Below the pieces are notes generated by a model. The model was not told where the DNA came from. It ran no database searches and saw only the letters and a program-made list of their open reading frames with translations. DNA of 64,000 bases from Micrococcaceae bacterium Sec5.8 (lineage in GTDB: Bacteria > Actinomycetota > Actinomycetes > Actinomycetales > Micrococcaceae). The translations under genes were made by a program, and so were the position numbers. Where the stretch lies: assembly GCA_039636775.1 (NCBI GenBank), contig CP143429.1, positions 2,790,001 through 2,854,000 on the forward strand. The letters are read 5' to 3'. This document shows, piece by piece, positions 61,225-64,000 of this stretch; the stretch's first letter is position 1, and every line of letters begins with the position of its first letter.

Positions 61225-62235
61225 ATGACTGAAACCGCTTCTTCCGCTGTGCCCGCTGACGCCCGCTCCGCTTACGGTTACGGCGTTGCCACGATCGCCA
61301 CCGGCAACGGTGAAGCCACCGTCCTTGACGTCTGGTTCCCGGCGCCCGCACTCGGAACAGCGACCGGGAGCCTCCGTGACGTCGCCCACGCAGACCAGTC
61401 GCTGCTCGACATTGCCGCAACCGGCGCCGACGCGGACCGCGGCACCGAACAGAAGGTCGTCTTCGTCCAGATTCACTTGGACGAGGCTCCAGCAGACACT
61501 GCCGATGCCTACCTGCGCCTGCACCTGCTCTCCCACCGTCTGGTGCAGCCGAACACCATCAACCTGGACGGCATCTTTGCCAAGCTCCCCAATGTGGTGT
61601 GGACCAACTTCGGACCCGCCGCCGTTGAGGGCTTCGAACTGACCCGGGCCAGGCTGCGCAAGCGCGGCGCCGTCACGGTCTACGGGATCGACAAGTTCCC
61701 GCGCATGGTGGACTACGTCATTCCTTCGGGTGTGCGCATCGCGGACGCGGACCGTGTCCGGCTCGGCGCGCACCTGGCTGAGGGCACCACGGTGATGCAC
61801 GAGGGCTTCGTCAACTTCAACGCCGGCACCCTGGGCAGCTCCATGGTCGAAGGGCGCATCTCCGCCGGGGTGGTTGCCGGAGACGGGTCCGACGTCGGCG
61901 GCGGCGCCTCAATCATGGGAACCCTCTCCGGCGGGGGCAAGGAAAAGATCTCCCTGGGCGAACGCGTGCTGCTCGGCGCCAACTCCGGGGTGGGCATCAG
62001 CATCGGGGACGACTCCGTTGTTGAAGCCGGCCTGTACGTCACGGCCGGTACCCGGGTCCGGGTGGCCGGCGCCAAGGATGCCGACGGTGAGGACACCAGC
62101 CGGATCGTCAAGGCCGTGGAGCTCTCCGGCGTGCCCAACCTGCTCTTCCGCCGCAACTCCTCCACCGGTGAGGTGGAGGTCCTCCCCCGCAAGGGACAGA
62201 CCGTGGAACTCAACGAGGCCCTCCACGCCAACTAA
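61225..62235 (+). CDS. dapD: 2,3,4,5-tetrahydropyridine-2,6-dicarboxylate N-succinyltransferase
   Basis: DapD succinylates tetrahydrodipicolinate, the step feeding DapC and DapE. The 336-residue actinobacterial type has an N-terminal domain and a left-handed beta-helix of hexapeptide repeats (about residues 165-285: VRIADADRVRLGAHLAEG, GTTVMHEGFVNFNAG, VVAGDGSDVGGGASI, LLGANSGVGISIGDDS). The C-terminal NLLFRRNSSTGEVE is typical. The start ATG 61225 is set by the TAGACT spacing. Confidence 0.96.
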   Translation: MTETASSAVPADARSAYGYGVATIATGNGEATVLDVWFPAPALGTATGSLRDVAHADQSLLDIAATGADADRGTEQKVVFVQIHLDEAPADTADAYLRLHLLSHRLVQPNTINLDGIFAKLPNVVWTNFGPAAVEGFELTRARLRKRGAVTVYGIDKFPRMVDYVIPSGVRIADADRVRLGAHLAEGTTVMHEGFVNFNAGTLGSSMVEGRISAGVVAGDGSDVGGGASIMGTLSGGGKEKISLGERVLLGANSGVGISIGDDSVVEAGLYVTAGTRVRVAGAKDADGEDTSRIVKAVELSGVPNLLFRRNSSTGEVEVLPRKGQTVELNEALHAN

Positions 62236-62304
62236 GGTGGAAGGGCGCAATGTCAATCGTTAGCAGCATGTACCGGTCCGGAATGGGCCTGAGGGAGTAG
62301 TTTC

Positions 62305-63156
62305 GTGGCACGCAGGGGCAGCTGGCGCCGACGGATGGTGCTGCTGTTGACCCTGGCACTGGTGGTCGGCGGGGTGTACACGGCCGTGGCGTTCGTTCAG
62401 CGTTCGGAAGTGCTTGTCACTGAGCGCTGCACAGCCGAGGGCGGCGGAACGGACGATCTTGCCCCCGACCAGGCGGCAAATGCCGGCCTCATCTCCGCCG
62501 TCGCCGTCCGGCGGGGGCTCCCGGCCCGGGCCGCCAGCATCGCCCTGGCCACCGCCATGCAGGAGTCCAAGATCCGGAACATCGGCCACGGAGACCAGGC
62601 TGGCCCGGACTCCCGCGGCCTTTTCCAGCAACGACCTTCGCAGGGCTGGGGCACCTCGGCCCAGGTGATGGACCCCTACCATGCGGCCAACGCTTTCTAC
62701 GATGCCCTGGTCAAGGTCCCCAACTACCAGACGCTCGACATCACAGTCGCTGCGCAGCGGGTACAGCGTTCGGCCTACCCGAATGCCTACGCCCAGCACG
62801 AGGAAATGGCCCGGTCCTTTGCCTCCTCGCTGACCGGCCAGACCCCCGCCGGCGTGGATTGTGCGCTGCGCGAGCCTGACGCCGCGGGAGATCCCGCCGC
62901 CGTGCAGGAACGGGTGACCAGCGACTTTGGTGCGGTACCCGCAGCCACGGAAGGTCGCAGCCTGGTGCTGGACGCCGACGGAACCCGGGCGTGGGCCCTC
63001 GCGCAGTGGGCGGTGGCCAACGCCAAGGCCCTCTCCATCACGGAGGTCCAGGTGGAAGGGCGGAGCTGGACGCGGCAGGAGCGCAACGGCTGGCAGTCCG
63101 CCCAGGTGCCGGCGGGACAGATCAGGATCACGGTCGCCGAAGGGCCTGCACGGTAG
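62305..63156 (+). CDS. Membrane-anchored protein with lysozyme-like segment, unknown
   Basis: The 283-residue protein has a basic N-terminus, one membrane helix at about residues 11-31 (MVLLLTLALVVGGVYTAVA), and an outer domain. Residues about 85-120 read ALATAMQESKIRN, then GPDSRGLFQQRPSQGWGT, which resembles the Glu and GLFQ core of transglycosylase or lysozyme-like folds. Cell-wall cleavage or binding is possible but unproven. GTG 62305 follows GAGGGAG. It lies 69 bp downstream of dapD on the same strand, and may be read through from it. Confidence 0.87.
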   Translation: MARRGSWRRRMVLLLTLALVVGGVYTAVAFVQRSEVLVTERCTAEGGGTDDLAPDQAANAGLISAVAVRRGLPARAASIALATAMQESKIRNIGHGDQAGPDSRGLFQQRPSQGWGTSAQVMDPYHAANAFYDALVKVPNYQTLDITVAAQRVQRSAYPNAYAQHEEMARSFASSLTGQTPAGVDCALREPDAAGDPAAVQERVTSDFGAVPAATEGRSLVLDADGTRAWALAQWAVANAKALSITEVQVEGRSWTRQERNGWQSAQVPAGQIRITVAEGPAR

Positions 63157-63198
63157 GCAGTTCCGCCCCGATCCCCGGCGTGGTGTATCCCGCCGGTC

Positions 63199-63810
63199 TC
63201 AGACCAGCAGGTCCACCACCGGCTGCACGTAGCTGCGGAACAGTTCCGGCCGGGACAGCAGCTCGCAGCTCATGATGATCTTATCGGGCTCCAGGTACCA
63301 GGCCCGCGGCTCGGCGAGGGGCAGCTCGATGATGGTCAAGCTGAAATCATTGGTGGCCCGGCCCACCTCCAGCAACCGGTCGTCGACCATGTCCTGCAGC
63401 AGCTGCACCCCACCGGCGGCTTCGCGTTCCGCCTCGAGCGCCAGGTACTCGCCGCGGCGCTCTCTCGCCCAGGACAGCGCAGCACCGAAATGCGCCTGCA
63501 GCACGCGCCGCAGGGCGGGCGAGTTGGCGAAAGCCTGGAAGCCGGGCGGCCCAAGTTCCGGCGACATCTCCGGGTGTGCCCGGAGAAGTTGCTCCCACCA
63601 CGCCTCCCATTCCGTTCGAAGGGCGGCCAGCCCGCCCACCTCGCCGATGAGGTGGGAGTGGTCAGCGGGCCGGATCTTGGGCGCTGCGTGGCTCAGTGCC
63701 GGATGCCCTGCGCTGTCCAGCCCGGCGGCGTCGCGAACGTAAAGTGCAATGAGCAGAGGACCCGAAGTGTCCATGGTGATCCGCCAGCCCGGCCCGCCTG
63801 TGTGGTGCAT
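63199..63810 (-). CDS. Conserved-looking hypothetical protein
   Basis: I do not recognise this 203-residue protein. It is soluble and mixed alpha/beta by composition, with three Trp clustered in WEAWWEQLL and a helical segment RVLQAHFGAALSWARERRGEY. The C-terminus is FSLTIIELPLAEPRAWYLEPDKIIMSCELL. It has no signal peptide. I start at ATG 63810, seven bases after AAGGAGG, rather than ATG 63834. Coding is supported by that ribosome site and by the sharp stop/start geometry with its neighbours. Confidence 0.78.
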   Translation of the reverse strand: MHHTGGPGWRITMDTSGPLLIALYVRDAAGLDSAGHPALSHAAPKIRPADHSHLIGEVGGLAALRTEWEAWWEQLLRAHPEMSPELGPPGFQAFANSPALRRVLQAHFGAALSWARERRGEYLALEAEREAAGGVQLLQDMVDDRLLEVGRATNDFSLTIIELPLAEPRAWYLEPDKIIMSCELLSRPELFRSYVQPVVDLLV

Positions 63811-63867
63811 CCAATTGCCTCCTTGGCAAGACATACGCCTTCAGTGTATTCCTGAAGATCACGCACG

Positions 63868-64000
63868 TTAATGGGTCCCGGCGTAGCTTCCCAGCCCGGA
63901 CAGGTGGGATTCCAGCACGTCGCTGCACATCTGCGCTGTCATCCATTCAGGCTGCAGAAGGGCGTGCAGGGCGAGCCCGTCCAGCGTGGCGAGCAGCCGC
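63868..64000 (-). CDS. TetR-family regulator C-terminal end (partial)
   Basis: The last 44 residues of a gene that continues beyond the right edge. Read on the minus strand they are RLLATLDGLALHALLQPEWM, then TAQMCSDVLESHLSGLG and a stop at 63868. LLATLDGLALHALL is the ligand-domain helix common in TetR/BetI-like regulators. No helix-turn-helix is in the window, so the family call rests on this short segment. It would be upstream of, and in the same direction as, the hypothetical gene at 63199. Confidence 0.6.
   Translation of the reverse strand, partial: RLLATLDGLALHALLQPEWMTAQMCSDVLESHLSGLGSYAGTH

Noticed and set aside
63662..63946. 94-codon minus frame near the right edge
   Set aside because: It overlaps the better supported hypothetical gene (with AAGGAGG) and the TetR-type end in another frame, and has no motif.
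1..64000. tRNA, rRNA, CRISPR arrays, insertion sequences, prophage genes
   Set aside because: No CCA-ended cloverleaf, no evenly spaced repeats, no transposase or integrase motif was seen in reading the gaps. The tandem repeats found are inside genes.

Overview
The window is a high-GC actinobacterial chromosome segment, most like Arthrobacter/Pseudarthrobacter (Micrococcaceae). Pointers are the high GC content, actinobacteria-specific families (UvrD2 with HRDC, AdnA/AdnB, DUF3107, DUF3117, DUF222-HNH, coproporphyrin-type heme enzymes, SigE with a zinc anti-sigma factor), frequent GTG starts and many apparently leaderless promoters. This assignment is inference; no rRNA or other marker gene is present. 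No tRNA, rRNA, IS element, prophage or CRISPR array was seen. The window is almost entirely coding and holds 57 genes, two of them cut by the window edges.

Layout. 1-14.8 kb: end of a zinc-metalloprotease-like gene, then a DNA repair block on the minus strand (NudC, UvrD2 and a YgjP-type metallopeptidase; an alkyltransferase-like protein, AdnA and AdnB), with a phosphotransferase and a DEDDh exonuclease on the plus strand. 15.1-17.6 kb: a polar amino-acid ABC importer. 17.7-29.3 kb: all nine enzymes from glutamyl-tRNA to heme by the coproporphyrin-dependent route (hemL, hemB, hemD, hemC, hemH, hemQ, hemG, hemE on minus; hemA divergent on plus), with one flavin-dependent oxidoreductase inserted between hemB and hemL. 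29.5-43.7 kb: DUF222-HNH gene, SDR, MoeB-rhodanese, TetR regulator, DUF3107, a small membrane protein, ThiE, a ferritin-like protein, an RNB ribonuclease, a DEAD-box helicase, an orphan DNA methyltransferase, a PHP phosphoesterase and a DUF2254 membrane protein. 43.9-53.5 kb: aminopeptidase P, general stress protein, MgtE-N/CBS protein with DUF1003, Mrp, TatB, anti-sigma factor, SigE, O-methyltransferase, DUF3117. 53.7-64 kb: PIG-V-like glycosyltransferase, DivIVA-domain protein, LOG-family protein, gluABCD glutamate importer, dapE/dapD, a lysozyme-like membrane protein, an unknown protein and the end of a TetR-type gene.

From memory of the M. tuberculosis map, two blocks are broadly conserved: uvrD2-nudC-adnBA-MGMT-moeB-TetR-DUF3107-ferritin-like-DEAD (around Rv3198c-Rv3211) and dapD/E-LOG-DUF3117-methyltransferase-sigE-rseA-tatB-mrp-MgtE-like (around Rv1201c-Rv1234). 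Here the heme cluster and an ABC importer sit inside the first block, and htrA is missing from the second.

Regulatory reading. Thirteen genes have a TANNNT hexamer ending exactly six bases before the start codon, on both strands and at ATG and GTG starts. This is what leaderless transcription predicts, and it fixes several start choices. SigE has a good ECF-type promoter of its own. Strong hairpins separate most convergent pairs, but two convergent pairs instead share a single CTAG as both stop codons. A run of G11-T-G9-CG-C9-GG-C8 lies between gluB and gluC.

I see no clear novel defence or mobile system. The most interesting loci are the orphan methyltransferase downstream of the DEAD helicase, the helicase's long leader, the membrane-less MgtE/DUF1003 pair, and the flavin oxidoreductase embedded in the heme operon.
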